DNA of 64,000 nt from Palsa-1248 sp963737835 (GCA_963737835.1 CAVTUH010000002.1:682001-746000); one strand, 5' to 3'. Numbered from the stretch's first letter, positions 7,331-15,503 are shown. Numbers and translations: made by a program. Notes: generated by a model not told the origin, from the letters alone.

Positions 7331-9319
7331 TTACGGATAGCTGAATAGGTCGGGGGTGACCGTTTGCTCCCGGCTTCGGCTGACATCGCGAGGCTCTAGC
7401 CAACCCAACCGGACGGCAGTTGTCGTGGAGATGCGGAAGACCCAGCCGGCGTGCGGCTGCGGAACGAGCGGCGCCGCAACGTCGACGCGCCACAGCTGTC
7501 GGGACTCGACCGGCAGTCCAACAAGCAGCCCGGCGCCCGCTGCCGCGACGAAAGGCGACGTCTGACCATACGGCACATCGCCATTCCAGACGCGACCGCT
7601 CGCAACGAACCCAGCGAGCCCCCACGCTGCCACAGATCGCAGCAGCGACCAGGGCATGCGGAACAGGTGCCGATACTCGGCGCGACTGACCGCGCGAATG
7701 CCCCCGGCGACCTGTGCGCCGGCGTAGCCTTCGACGCCCCCGAGCGGATCGCTGAGGGTGAGCTCGAACGGAACGATCACGCGCTGACCCGCCGCACCGT
7801 CGGCGGTGAGGATCAGCGTCTGTGACAGCGACGGCTTCACGTAGAGAGCCGCATGGCCGCTCGCAATGAGTCCGTCCCAGTCATCCGTGCGCAGGTCACG
7901 CCGCGCTTCCACCTCGATCCCGCCCTGTATCACGGTTCGTCGGTTGCCGGTTCCGACGTCGATGCGGGAGGACACGAACGTGTCCGGATCCCCCGCGCCG
8001 CCAAACCATGGCACGCTGCGCCCGACCACGCCCGACGCTTGCACGCCGATCGGCACGTCCTCCTCGCCGAGCAACGAGTCGAAGCCGCGGACGGTTATGT
8101 AGTGCAGGCCGCGAAACCCGGCGAGCCCGTTCACCCGGCGCACATTGTGCGCCGGGTAGCGCCCGCCAAAAGGTGGGCTCCCGACGGTCGTGTCCGGCAC
8201 CGGACCGCTGCCGGTGAGGTCCAGCGGCTTGCCCGCGATGCCGTCGCTTTCATGCGAAAGCGCGGCACCAATAAGGACGATCTGGCTGTATTGGACCGCG
8301 ATGTTGGTCGGCCCCGTCGACTCGAACCGCGACGGGTTTCCCAACCGAAACAGCCCGCCTACGTTCGCGTAGCTCTGTTGGAAGTCGAGGGCCGGATACA
8401 CACCACCGGGTCGTACGAACTGGAAGTAGTTCTGGAGATTGCCGCCGGCGACGCGCCACGCCGTGCGCTGCAAAGCCGTGAAGTACGGATGGGACACGGA
8501 TCCGTCGATCTGCTGGCCGACGTGGGCCAGGTCGTAGCGCACGTCAGCGACCCACGGGTGGCCCAGGAACTGGTAGTCGGTGATCTCCCCAACGAACTGA
8601 TCTCGATAGCCTTCCGCGAACGACCAGAGTCCGTCGACGCGCACGGCCGAGCCGAGCAGGTTGCCGTTGCCGAGCGACAGCATGTTGATGACGGGCGGAC
8701 GACTCTCGAAGCTGATGCCGAAATGAGCCGCGAGCGCGTCCACTGTCACCACATCGAGCCGCACCCCGTTCGGCCCAACTCGAACCGCGGCAATGCGGAC
8801 CCGGTCGAGAAACGGCTGAGCGCGCAACAAGCGCTCGGATTCGAGCCGGCGCGTCTCCGTACAGACATCGCCGACGCGGAAAGCAAGGAATCGACGAATC
8901 ACTCCGCGCCGTGTCGTCGCGTGCAACGCGTTCAGGCGATGGACGCGCGCGGCAACCGCCGGATCGTTCGATGGCGTGAAAAAAATCGGGGGGAGCGCGT
9001 GAATCGCGATGGCGGTGATCCGACGGCCCTGGCAGGCCGTCGCACTCAGCGCCGAATCCTGCCTGTTGCGCGTACGAATCGAGTCTCGAATGACGGCACG
9101 CCGCAAAGTGTCGAGCGCCATCGAGTCGACGTGGTTCGTGTCGACGGTGATGTGAATCAGGTGCGTCGTGTCACGCAAAACGTGCGATGTATCCTGGGCA
9201 GCGGCTCCGGCAGAGAGTGACGCGAGCATCAGCAGCACCCGCAGCGCGTGGCTGAACGCCTGCAAGGCTCTCGTCGCGCGCCGGAATTTCTGAGTCATCA
9301 TCCTCCGCTGCTGGCTCAC
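7331..9319 (-). CDS. Omp85-like outer-membrane beta-barrel protein
   Basis: This 662-residue protein has a signal peptide ending at AGAAAQ (near residue 40) and a charged linker. One POTRA-like segment follows at about residues 140-200 (FRVGDVC.. then RLLRAQPFLDRVRI.. and VRLDVVTVD). The long C-terminal part has alternating polar/hydrophobic strands typical of a 16-strand barrel (SLGNGNLLGSAVRVDG, FEL.LSDPLGGVEGY). This matches BamA/TamA/surface-antigen (D15) architecture but with fewer POTRA domains, so a specialised transport or assembly role is more likely than BamA itself. The start could be 9319, 9301 or 9298. It stands alone, with no bam or tam partner beside it. Confidence 0.7.
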   Translation of the reverse strand: MSQQRRMMTQKFRRATRALQAFSHALRVLLMLASLSAGAAAQDTSHVLRDTTHLIHITVDTNHVDSMALDTLRRAVIRDSIRTRNRQDSALSATACQGRRITAIAIHALPPIFFTPSNDPAVAARVHRLNALHATTRRGVIRRFLAFRVGDVCTETRRLESERLLRAQPFLDRVRIAAVRVGPNGVRLDVVTVDALAAHFGISFESRPPVINMLSLGNGNLLGSAVRVDGLWSFAEGYRDQFVGEITDYQFLGHPWVADVRYDLAHVGQQIDGSVSHPYFTALQRTAWRVAGGNLQNYFQFVRPGGVYPALDFQQSYANVGGLFRLGNPSRFESTGPTNIAVQYSQIVLIGAALSHESDGIAGKPLDLTGSGPVPDTTVGSPPFGGRYPAHNVRRVNGLAGFRGLHYITVRGFDSLLGEEDVPIGVQASGVVGRSVPWFGGAGDPDTFVSSRIDVGTGNRRTVIQGGIEVEARRDLRTDDWDGLIASGHAALYVKPSLSQTLILTADGAAGQRVIVPFELTLSDPLGGVEGYAGAQVAGGIRAVSRAEYRHLFRMPWSLLRSVAAWGLAGFVASGRVWNGDVPYGQTSPFVAAAGAGLLVGLPVESRQLWRVDVAAPLVPQPHAGWVFRISTTTAVRLGWLEPRDVSRSREQTVTPDLFSYP

Positions 9320-9355
9320 TCAACTGTCGTGCCACACCCCAGCCGGCCCGAACCA

Positions 9356-10165
9356 TCATTCGCGCGCGGCGGCTGCGTGAGTACACCACCGCAGGACAAC
9401 CGGTCCGAGGATGTGGCGACGATCGCTCGGAATCGCCAGCCCGGGATACACCGGGTTGAGCGAAGAGAGCTGGAGTGTAGCGCCAGATACCGCGTCTACC
9501 CGCTTGACCATGTAGCCGTCACTTGCGCCGCCGTCGTCGACGCCGCGGGCCACGAGGATCGCGCCGGGACGCACGTCTCCGTCGAGGTCGACGAGAATGG
9601 TGTCGCCCGAGTGAAGGAGTGGGGTCATGCTGTCACCCACGATCCGCAGCGCCACGTACCGCCGGTCGGGAAGCTGCGCCTCGGTCGGCACGACGACCCA
9701 CGAGTCGCTCGGTTCGTCCCATAGCGTACGGCCCGCGCCGGCCGCGACGGCCAGCTCCACGAGGGGCGCTGCTCCGGCCCGCCGAGCGCGATCCAGGATA
9801 CTGCGCACCGGCCCGTGGGCCGGCGCCCTCATCTCGGTCGGCGGGTGATCGAGCCGCCGCACCTGCCGCGATGCGACCGACTCGCGGACTCGTGCGGTCA
9901 GCCGGTCTGCCGCCTCCATGGTCCGCGCTCGGTCCGCTGGCGACGCTCGATCAGTCGCGTCCCGCCCGAGCCACTCCCAAAAGCATTCTTGCGCGCGGGC
10001 GACCACCGGGTCGCCGATATCACTTGGCAGCAGCGGCGATCCGTGCTGTCCGACGAGCCACACGAGCGCATCGCGCTCCCATTCGCGACCACCGCCCGGG
10101 ATGGCGTTCAGGGCATCGTGGCGGTTCCGGTCCTGTCGCTTCATTGGCGCGCCCTCATGGAACAT
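9356..10165 (-). CDS. LexA-like S24-family protein without HTH, partner of the sigma factor
   Basis: Residues 135-269 form an S24/LexA-type latent protease domain. Ser179 lies in GDSMTPLLHSGDTILVD and Lys221 in GYMVKRVD, giving the Ser-Lys dyad. Ala144-Gly145 in VAAGAGRT is 35 residues before the Ser, the same spacing as LexA Ala84 to Ser119, so self-cleavage is plausible. The first 130 residues are helical and charged and do not look like LexA winged-helix or XRE DNA-binding domains. The start at 10165 overlaps the sigma gene by 11 bases. ATG 10144, preceded by GAGGG, is the other candidate. Its position immediately downstream of an ECF sigma gene suggests an anti-sigma-like regulator, which is inference. 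Confidence 0.75.
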   Translation of the reverse strand: MFHEGAPMKRQDRNRHDALNAIPGGGREWERDALVWLVGQHGSPLLPSDIGDPVVARAQECFWEWLGRDATDRASPADRARTMEAADRLTARVRESVASRQVRRLDHPPTEMRAPAHGPVRSILDRARRAGAAPLVELAVAAGAGRTLWDEPSDSWVVVPTEAQLPDRRYVALRIVGDSMTPLLHSGDTILVDLDGDVRPGAILVARGVDDGGASDGYMVKRVDAVSGATLQLSSLNPVYPGLAIPSDRRHILGPVVLRWCTHAAAARE

Positions 10166-10922
10166 GGGTTGCGTCGGGGTCCCGACGCGGGGCTGGCGTG
10201 CAGGCCAGGTCGCCGCGCGCGGCAGCCGTGGCTCTCCGCAGAAAGGTCATCACCTCGGCTCGTTCGCTCGCGCTGAGATGCTCGGCGTGTCGCACGGCGG
10301 CCGCCTGCAGGCGCGCTCGCAAGCGCCGGATACGCTTCGACGCCGCGTCATAGCCGATCCCGAGCCACGCGGCGATCTCCTGCTGCGGTATGTGGTGAGC
10401 GAGCCACTCGACGAGTGTCCGCTCCTCAACGGACAGCGTAGCGGTCAAGAGCGTCGCGAGCCGAGCCAGGCCGGGTGCGATCGCATCCGGACCATCCCAC
10501 GCTGGGCCGTGACTGGCGCGCACAGAATGCTCCGAAGCGCAGCCGACGACCGCGTGCTCGAAATACGGTTCGGCATCGCGAGCGGAGTCCGTCGCCGCGA
10601 CCGTCGCGCGCGAACGGCGATCGCGTGCGCGGCGTACGTTCGCTGCACGATTGCGCAGACTCCGCAAGAGGTATCCGCGCACACCCGCAGGGACGGGAGC
10701 TGCGCCATCCGTAAATCGCATCGCGGTGTCGTGCAGCACCTCGTCCGCGATCTCCTCGCGCTCACCTGCGGTGAGACCCAGGCGTCGCGCAGCCAGCACC
10801 AGCATCGGCCGAAAGCGCATGACGAATTCGTGAACGGCAGCCGATGACCCACACCGAATGGCCACGACCAGCGCGCGATCGCCAAGGGCGTCGACATCGC
10901 GCTCAGTGCGCTCGCGTCGCAT
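10155..10922 (-). CDS. ECF-type RNA polymerase sigma factor
   Basis: From the ATG at 10922 the protein has about 255 residues. A region-2-like segment runs through EFVMRFRPMLVLAARRLGLT and EEIADEVLHDTAMRF. A C-terminal region-4 helix-turn-helix reads LSVEERTLVEWLAHHIPQQEIAAWLGIGYDAASKRIRRLR. The frame is open to 11189, but that extension is low-complexity and not sigma-like, so I prefer 10922. Region 2 to 4 spacing is longer than usual, about 55 residues of variable linker. Its stop overlaps the start of the S24 gene. It probably directs a stress or damage regulon, but no target promoter can be named from this window. Confidence 0.75.
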   Translation of the reverse strand: MRRERTERDVDALGDRALVVAIRCGSSAAVHEFVMRFRPMLVLAARRLGLTAGEREEIADEVLHDTAMRFTDGAAPVPAGVRGYLLRSLRNRAANVRRARDRRSRATVAATDSARDAEPYFEHAVVGCASEHSVRASHGPAWDGPDAIAPGLARLATLLTATLSVEERTLVEWLAHHIPQQEIAAWLGIGYDAASKRIRRLRARLQAAAVRHAEHLSASERAEVMTFLRRATAAARGDLACTPAPRRDPDATHVP

Positions 10923-11104
10923 CGCGCCATCCAGCCCATTGTTGCCTCGCCATGTGCGACACGCTCCCGGTGCACGGCCTGTTCGCTCACGGGTTGGCGG
11001 ACTTGTCATCGCCACTGCGAGAACGGCCCGTGTGAGGCGAGTCGTACTCGCCCGTTCAGTGACACCGGCATTGGACGGCCACCGCCCGGTCGCCGAGCGA
11101 TCGA

Positions 11105-11656
11105 TCAGGAGCCCGCTTCCGCCGACATGCGGGAGGCGAGAAACGCACGCAGGCGGTGCTCCACCGCGGCCCGCTCCTCCGTCGGCCATGACTCGCGCGC
11201 CGCTCGCGCGCGTAACCGCGCGCCATCGACTCGAGACCAGCCCAGGCGCTCCGCCGATCGAATCAGCGCGATGAGATCACGAGCCGACGGCGTGAGGGGG
11301 CGGCGGGTGCGTTCGCGAGCCACCTTGGCCATTTCTTCGGCGCTCGGCCGCTGACGTGACGCCGTGAATCCGAGATTTGCCAAGGCCCGTCCGACCGCTG
11401 ATGTCTCCGTATTCTCGAGACACGCCACGGTGTTGATCTCGCCGTCGCCCTCTCGTTCCGATGCCCAACCCGTCGCGGCTGGTCGCCGCTCGTCGGGTCC
11501 GCGGTACACAGCGGCTCGGAACACCACACCCCGGTCACTCCGCTCGATCAGGGAGGTCTCGATGCGTCCCATAGGGAACCGCTCGTAGAACAGTGCAATG
11601 CGATCAGCGACCGGTGCGTACGCGTCCCGATCAAACTCGCTGTCTCCCTTGCCCAC
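11105..11656 (-). CDS. phage-type ssDNA-annealing/recombination-like protein
   Basis: From GTG 11656, preceded by GGAGGG five bases upstream, the protein has about 183 residues. The core (DAYAPVADRIALFYERFPMGRI, then VVFRAAVYRG, ATGWASEREG and ENTETSAVGRALANLGF) resembles a group of phage-encoded proteins linked to ssDNA annealing or recombination, where an E-TSAVGRAL-like motif is strongly conserved. The basic C-terminal helices fit nucleic-acid binding. I assign this from motif memory, not from a search. No other phage genes surround it. It lies just upstream of the sigma/S24 pair on the same strand, which hints at a DNA-damage theme. An ATG at 11704 is the longer alternative. Confidence 0.55.
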   Translation of the reverse strand: MGKGDSEFDRDAYAPVADRIALFYERFPMGRIETSLIERSDRGVVFRAAVYRGPDERRPAATGWASEREGDGEINTVACLENTETSAVGRALANLGFTASRQRPSAEEMAKVARERTRRPLTPSARDLIALIRSAERLGWSRVDGARLRARAARESWPTEERAAVEHRLRAFLASRMSAEAGS

Positions 11657-11818
11657 GCTGGCCCTCCACGGCAAGCCCGAACGGCCAAGAATAATACCGA
11701 ACAAATACCGAAGTCAACGCCGCGTCATGTCCGCCCCGGGTGTCTTCCGGACGCGAGAATGTCGCGGCCGACACCCGGCCCCCGGCGCCCTCGGACCCCA
11801 AGCAGGAGATGCCACACC

Positions 11819-12349
11819 GTGGCCACGCGTCCGACCCCCGCTCCCGCACGACAACCGCGCAATGTGTCACTGCAGCATCTGCTAGTCGCCGGTGCGGCGG
11901 CGCTCCCCACTGTGCGTTATGCAACCGCCAGCGTGGGTATTGCTGCGGCCGCGGCCCTCGCCGTCCGCTCGACGTCGTCGGCGTCGATGGCTGTGCTCGG
12001 CGGCACGGTCATGCTCGCCAGCATGGTCCTCATCGCCATCGTCGGTCGACTCGCCACCGGTCGGGATCCCGCGATGCGCGACTCGCTCCGGGCACCAGCC
12101 GTCGCGCTCGCTTGGGGTGTCGTCTGCGCCGCGATCGTCGTGCTCGGCCTCCTGATCAGCACGACGTTCTGGGGGATGCCGGGCGCCAAAGCGCCCGAGA
12201 GCGTAGAAGCACGGAAAGTAGAAAGTAGACAAGGACCGCCGAACTACAGGGGCCAGGGACCGGGGATCAGGGGTCGGGGAGCTACACCGAGGGCCAGTCG
12301 CGGCAATGCGTTCTGGCCTCGATGTGAGTTGCAGTTCCCCGGCCGCTGA
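11819..12349 (+). CDS. small three-helix membrane protein with repeat-derived C-terminus
   Basis: A GTG at 11819 with AGGAG upstream is the likely start; the same frame is open from an ATG at 11759. Three hydrophobic segments follow: about VRYATASVGIAAAAALAV, AVLGGTVMLASMVLIAIVG and PAVALAWGVVCAAIVVLGLL. I do not recognise the family. After GMPG (about base 12180) the frame enters a dispersed repeat (type C, then type B) and ends only at 12347-12349. The last 50 or so residues (AKAPESVEARKVESRQ..) are therefore translated repeat, and the original protein probably ended near 12180. It is convergent with the next gene. Confidence 0.5.
   Translation: MATRPTPAPARQPRNVSLQHLLVAGAAALPTVRYATASVGIAAAAALAVRSTSSASMAVLGGTVMLASMVLIAIVGRLATGRDPAMRDSLRAPAVALAWGVVCAAIVVLGLLISTTFWGMPGAKAPESVEARKVESRQGPPNYRGQGPGIRGRGATPRASRGNAFWPRCELQFPGR
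12181..12230. repeat. type C dispersed module (copy 1)
   Basis: This roughly 50-bp unit begins with a GGGCGCcaaaGCGCCC hairpin, followed by GAGAGCGTAGAA and GGAAAGTAGAAAGTAGAC. The same unit, with a few changes, occurs inverted at 25221-25271 and direct at 62281-62331. Confidence 0.8.
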
Positions 12350-12373
12350 CCCCCGACCCCTGGTCCCGCAGTT
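12242..12373. repeat. type B inverted repeat between convergent genes
   Basis: The left arm (12242-12279, AACTACAGGGGCCAGGGACC..) pairs with the right arm (12337-12373, ..CCCCTGGTCCCGCAGTT). It lies between the membrane-protein gene and the convergent secreted-protein gene, and probably ends both transcripts. The right arm overlaps the stop of the minus-strand gene. Confidence 0.7.
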
Positions 12374-12857
12374 ACTTGCTATACAGAAACACCCCGGTCG
12401 ACGTGCGGACAGGATGCGTCCAGGTGATCTGATATCCCGACGCGAGGATCGTGTCTGGGCGCAGTCCCTTGTGGTTGAATGTGATTTGCCCTGGAGCGAC
12501 CAACGTGTAACCACCGAGCAACGTGTCGGCGAACGGCTCTTTCAACCCGAAGGAGACGGCCGTCGCCAACGTCCGACACAGATAGCTGCCATCCGGATTG
12601 ATCTCGAGCACACCATCGGTGACCTGGATCGTGTGCCGCGGATCGTCACCCGTCAGCGTCACCGGCAGCCGCTCGCCGTTGACGGAGCGCAGGACGTAGC
12701 GACCAACGAGACTGCTCTGGCCGTGTGCGTCGTTGGCGAGTGTGTGGTGCGGTCGAGTCGCGGCCGGTACCGCGGCAATTGCGGCGCCCAGGAGCATCAG
12801 CCCCGCGCGCAAACGACGCGGTTGCCGCTCGACCGGTCGCCTGAGGATCGGGAACAT
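12372..12857 (-). CDS. secreted hypothetical protein, small beta-barrel-like
   Basis: This 161-residue protein has a basic N-terminus and a hydrophobic signal (AGLMLLGAAIAAVPAATR). A roughly 110-residue domain follows, rich in short beta strands: LVGRYVLRSVNGERLPVTL, GVLEINPDGSYLC, GGYTLVAPGQITFN and YQITWT. The G.Y.L.SVNG.....P pattern followed by L.L..DG.Y is common in small exported lipocalin-like proteins of soil bacteria. No catalytic residues are evident. Its stop sits in the type B repeat. A 20-bp palindrome (type D) lies upstream. Confidence 0.65.
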   Translation of the reverse strand: MFPILRRPVERQPRRLRAGLMLLGAAIAAVPAATRPHHTLANDAHGQSSLVGRYVLRSVNGERLPVTLTGDDPRHTIQVTDGVLEINPDGSYLCRTLATAVSFGLKEPFADTLLGGYTLVAPGQITFNHKGLRPDTILASGYQITWTHPVRTSTGVFLYSK

Positions 12858-12929
12858 GCCCGCACCCGGTGCAGACTCCGGGCCGCCGCGCGCCCGCAGA
12901 CGGCTCTCGGCTGTTGCCTACTCCCAAGA

Positions 12930-12949
12930 GGGCGACGCATGCGTCGCCC
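12930..12949. repeat. type D palindrome GGGCGACGCATGCGTCGCCC
   Basis: This perfect 20-bp palindrome is followed by CTTCCC. Related copies lie at 55427-55447 and 62626-62650, always between genes and usually continued by CCTAC. Confidence 0.8.
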
Positions 12950-12988
12950 CTTCCCGCCGATCCACGGACCGTGGTGCGGGCGGCCCGT

Positions 12989-13507
12989 TCAGTCGAGCAG
13001 GAAGGGCACCCGCCCGAGCCGGTCGGCGGCGGATCCTCCGCGGAACGGCGGCCAACGACGGACCGCATGGTCCAGCGCGGCCGTGCGCGCAGCCGTGGCG
13101 GTTTCGTCGCTGGCAGCATCCTCGCAATAGTGACGCGCTGCGAGAGGACTGTCGAAGATTTCACACCGCGCGTCGAGGCGTGACAGACCATCGGCCCCAT
13201 CGCTCGCCGCTCGCTCTGACACCGCGTACAGACCGTCCGCGATGAGCACGACGTCGATACCGACGATGTGCGCCAGCTGACCGGCCTCCTGGCAATCCGC
13301 TCGCCCCCGTCCCAACACCCACCCCATTACCCGGAGCGCCCCCTCCTGTCGCAGCAACGTGATTGGCTCTGGAGGACCGAAGAGCTGATTGGCGAGGGCA
13401 ACGGCGGCCTGAGCCTCGGGGTCGAGGCCGTTCGCCGCCCTGGCGCGTTCGATCATAACGGACGACGGGGGCGATGTGCGCGCCCCTGACCGCGAATGTG
13501 CAGTCAC
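12989..13507 (-). CDS. hypothetical protein
   Basis: The open frame encodes 172 residues; an inner ATG would give about 155, starting MIERARAANGLDPEAQ. A short hydrophobic stretch (HIVGIDVVLIADGLYAV) lies near the middle, and the C-terminal half is acidic with Cys at three positions. I find no recognisable motif, signal peptide or membrane helix. Its length and lack of rare codons argue for coding. It lies on the same strand as the secreted hypothetical but 130 bases away, with the type D palindrome in between, so co-transcription is uncertain. Confidence 0.45.
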   Translation of the reverse strand: MTAHSRSGARTSPPSSVMIERARAANGLDPEAQAAVALANQLFGPPEPITLLRQEGALRVMGWVLGRGRADCQEAGQLAHIVGIDVVLIADGLYAVSERAASDGADGLSRLDARCEIFDSPLAARHYCEDAASDETATAARTAALDHAVRRWPPFRGGSAADRLGRVPFLLD

Positions 13508-13907
13508 CGGTCGTTGCCAGCTGTCAACTCACTCGCAATGCAAACCAGCACCAGGCACTCTGAGTCTGAGGTAGGCCCCGTTCACCGTGGCCCTTTTGCA
13601 GCCCAGGCCATGGCGACGGTGGCATGCTGGGGCTTATCGAACGCGAACGCTTGAGGCGCTAGAGCGAGTTTCGCGCCGGCTACCGCAATGACCGCTAAGT
13701 CTCACTCCGCCATGTGCTTGCTGGTCCGCTCGCCTCGAGGTGCTGCGGGCGTACGGCGTTGCGAAATGCTCATGCCGGCGCGTTTTGCGAGGGCCTCGCC
13801 GATCCAGTCCTGATCAACCCTCACGCAGACGGCGGTCTGGGGTGAGGGGTCTCAGAGCCCAAACCCGCCATTAACGTCTAACGTCCGCCGTCCACGCATA
13901 TTACGCC
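13508..13907. other. intergenic region with a possible very small ORF
   Basis: No supported gene is found in these 400 bases. A minus-strand frame, GTG 13824 to stop 13702, would encode 40 residues (VRVDQDWIGEALAKRAGMSI..) of plausible amphipathic character, but it lacks a ribosome site I can defend. A short remnant of the type A repeat (TTAACGTCTAACGTCCGCC) lies at 13871-13893, just before the glycosyltransferase start. No tRNA-like fold was seen. Confidence 0.3.
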
Positions 13908-15503
13908 GTGCCTGTGAATGCGCGTCGTGCCAGCGTGGCCGTCGTCATGGCGACGCTGGTGGCCGCGGTGTTGCGTCTCACCAACCTCGGTGGCAAGAGC
14001 TTCTGGCTCGACGAGGCCTTCAGTGTGACGCTGGCGCGGACACCATGGCCCTCGTTCGTCCGACAGCTGCGGACGAGCGAGGCGAACATGGGGTTGTACT
14101 ATGCCGTGCTCCGGCCGTGGCTGAGCTTTGGCTCGAGCGAATCGTCCGTTCGGATGCTGTCGGCGCTCGTGGGCATTCTGACAATTCCCGTGGTGTACGC
14201 CCTCGGCGCCCGGCTGTTCGGACGGCGGGCTGGGATCGCAGCCGCGTTCGTCCTCGCCCTCGATCCATTTCATCTCGGGCTTTCGCAAGACGCGAGGAGT
14301 TATCCGCTTGCGATCTTCCTGGTGGCCTGCTCGACCTGGGCCTTCGTCCACATTGTGGACGGGTCGTCGACGGGGCCAGAGATGGCAGGACCCGACGCGG
14401 CCGCACATCGCCCCTGGCGTCCCTCCGGTCCGACGGTGTGGAGTGTCATCTACGTGCTCGCGAGCGCGAGCGCAGTGTACGCGCACTTCTACGCGGCGTT
14501 CGTGCTCGTGGCCCAATACGGCTCGTTGCTCCGGCGTCCATCGCAGCGGACGCCCTGGCGTCGCCTTGCCGTGTGTGCAATCGCAATTGGCTTGGTCGTG
14601 TCGCCGCTCATCGTATTCCTGCTGCACGGCCAGCACAACAACATCAACTGGATCGGCGGCGAGATCGCCTACGCTTTCTTCCACTTTTCGCAGGTCGTGA
14701 GGACGCCGATCGGATTCGCGGCCGTGGTCTATTTGTCAGTGCTGATCGTGCTCACGGGAGCTGCACTGCGGAACATGAAGTCCGCACCGACCGGTCCCGA
14801 CCGATGGCCGTACCTCCTTGTGCTGCTGTGGCTCGGCACGCCGATCGTGGTGCCGCTCGCCGTTTCCGTTGCCGTCAAGCCCGTGTTCGACCTTCGGTAC
14901 GCCTCCGTGGCCATCCCGGCAATTGCGCTGTTGGCCGGCACGTTCGTGAGCCAGGCATCGACTCCACGACTCGCGATCGCCAGTTTCGCGGCCATTGCCG
15001 TTCTCGAGTTGCTTGGCGACTGGGTGTACGGGACTCGCATTCAGAAAGAGGATTGGCGGAGAGCGACCTTCACGGTGCTGACCGCTGCCGCGCCAGGCGA
15101 TGTCGTCGCCTTTTACGCGCCATACGTCCGGCGACCGTACGACTACTACGTCGAGCAATATGACAGCCCGGCCACCGCACCCCTCATCCTATATCCATCG
15201 AAGGGCTATGCGACGCTTGCTACCTCAGAGGGTCACGCGCTGTCGCTACCGGACGCCATTGCACGCGCCGCGGAGACGGCACCGAGAACGTGGCTTGTCC
15301 TGAGTCATGCCCGGACTGACAGCGCCTGCCGGCGCGTGCTCGATACGGCACTGCGCTCGGCATATCGTACCATGGAGGAACACCGGTTTGAGGGAGTGGA
15401 AGTGCGCCTCTATACCGATCGCGCCGGCGCGATCGACAGCGCCGGCCGTTCCGCCCCCGGACCTGCGGCGAAGGCGATTGGTCGTCAATGCCCGCAAGCT
15501 TGA
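13908..15503 (+). CDS. ArnT/PMT-like membrane glycosyltransferase
   Basis: This 531-residue polytopic protein starts at a GTG. The first periplasmic loop has the family pattern FWLDEAFSVTLAR (Asp-Glu), matching the catalytic acidic pair of lipid-linked-sugar glycosyltransferases such as ArnT and dolichyl-P-mannose transferases (GT39/GT83 superfamily). A second signature, LSQDARSYPLAIFL, follows helix 4. About ten hydrophobic helices are spread over residues 10-370, and a soluble periplasmic domain makes up the C-terminus. It should transfer a sugar from polyprenyl phosphate to a periplasmic acceptor. The acceptor is unknown, and no lipid A or glycan genes lie nearby. Confidence 0.8.
   Translation: MPVNARRASVAVVMATLVAAVLRLTNLGGKSFWLDEAFSVTLARTPWPSFVRQLRTSEANMGLYYAVLRPWLSFGSSESSVRMLSALVGILTIPVVYALGARLFGRRAGIAAAFVLALDPFHLGLSQDARSYPLAIFLVACSTWAFVHIVDGSSTGPEMAGPDAAAHRPWRPSGPTVWSVIYVLASASAVYAHFYAAFVLVAQYGSLLRRPSQRTPWRRLAVCAIAIGLVVSPLIVFLLHGQHNNINWIGGEIAYAFFHFSQVVRTPIGFAAVVYLSVLIVLTGAALRNMKSAPTGPDRWPYLLVLLWLGTPIVVPLAVSVAVKPVFDLRYASVAIPAIALLAGTFVSQASTPRLAIASFAAIAVLELLGDWVYGTRIQKEDWRRATFTVLTAAAPGDVVAFYAPYVRRPYDYYVEQYDSPATAPLILYPSKGYATLATSEGHALSLPDAIARAAETAPRTWLVLSHARTDSACRRVLDTALRSAYRTMEEHRFEGVEVRLYTDRAGAIDSAGRSAPGPAAKAIGRQCPQA

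Noticed and set aside
7853..9220. 455-codon open frame on the plus strand
   Set aside because: It is antisense to the Omp85-like gene, with Arg/Glu/His-rich translation and no motif.
10923..11189. N-terminal extension of the sigma factor to 11189
   Set aside because: The 89 added residues are Arg/Gly/Ala-rich, unlike any sigma region, and partly lie in what should be the promoter. The start at 10922 gives a normal domain layout.
11105..11704. Possible prophage around the annealing-like protein
   Set aside because: No integrase, capsid, terminase, lysis gene or attachment site is nearby, and all neighbours are ordinary chromosomal genes.
12306..13130. 274-codon open frame on the plus strand
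   Set aside because: It spans antisense of the secreted hypothetical and an intergenic palindrome, and has an Arg-rich composition. The minus-strand gene has a signal peptide and strand pattern, so it is preferred.
13702..13824. 40-codon minus-strand ORF
   Set aside because: The amino-acid pattern is plausible, but it has no ribosome site, neighbour or homologue to support it. It is mentioned only in the gap description.
13508..13907. tRNA or small RNA in the larger gaps
   Set aside because: No cloverleaf with a GGTTCGAATCC-like T arm or CCA end was found in this or the other gaps over 300 bases.
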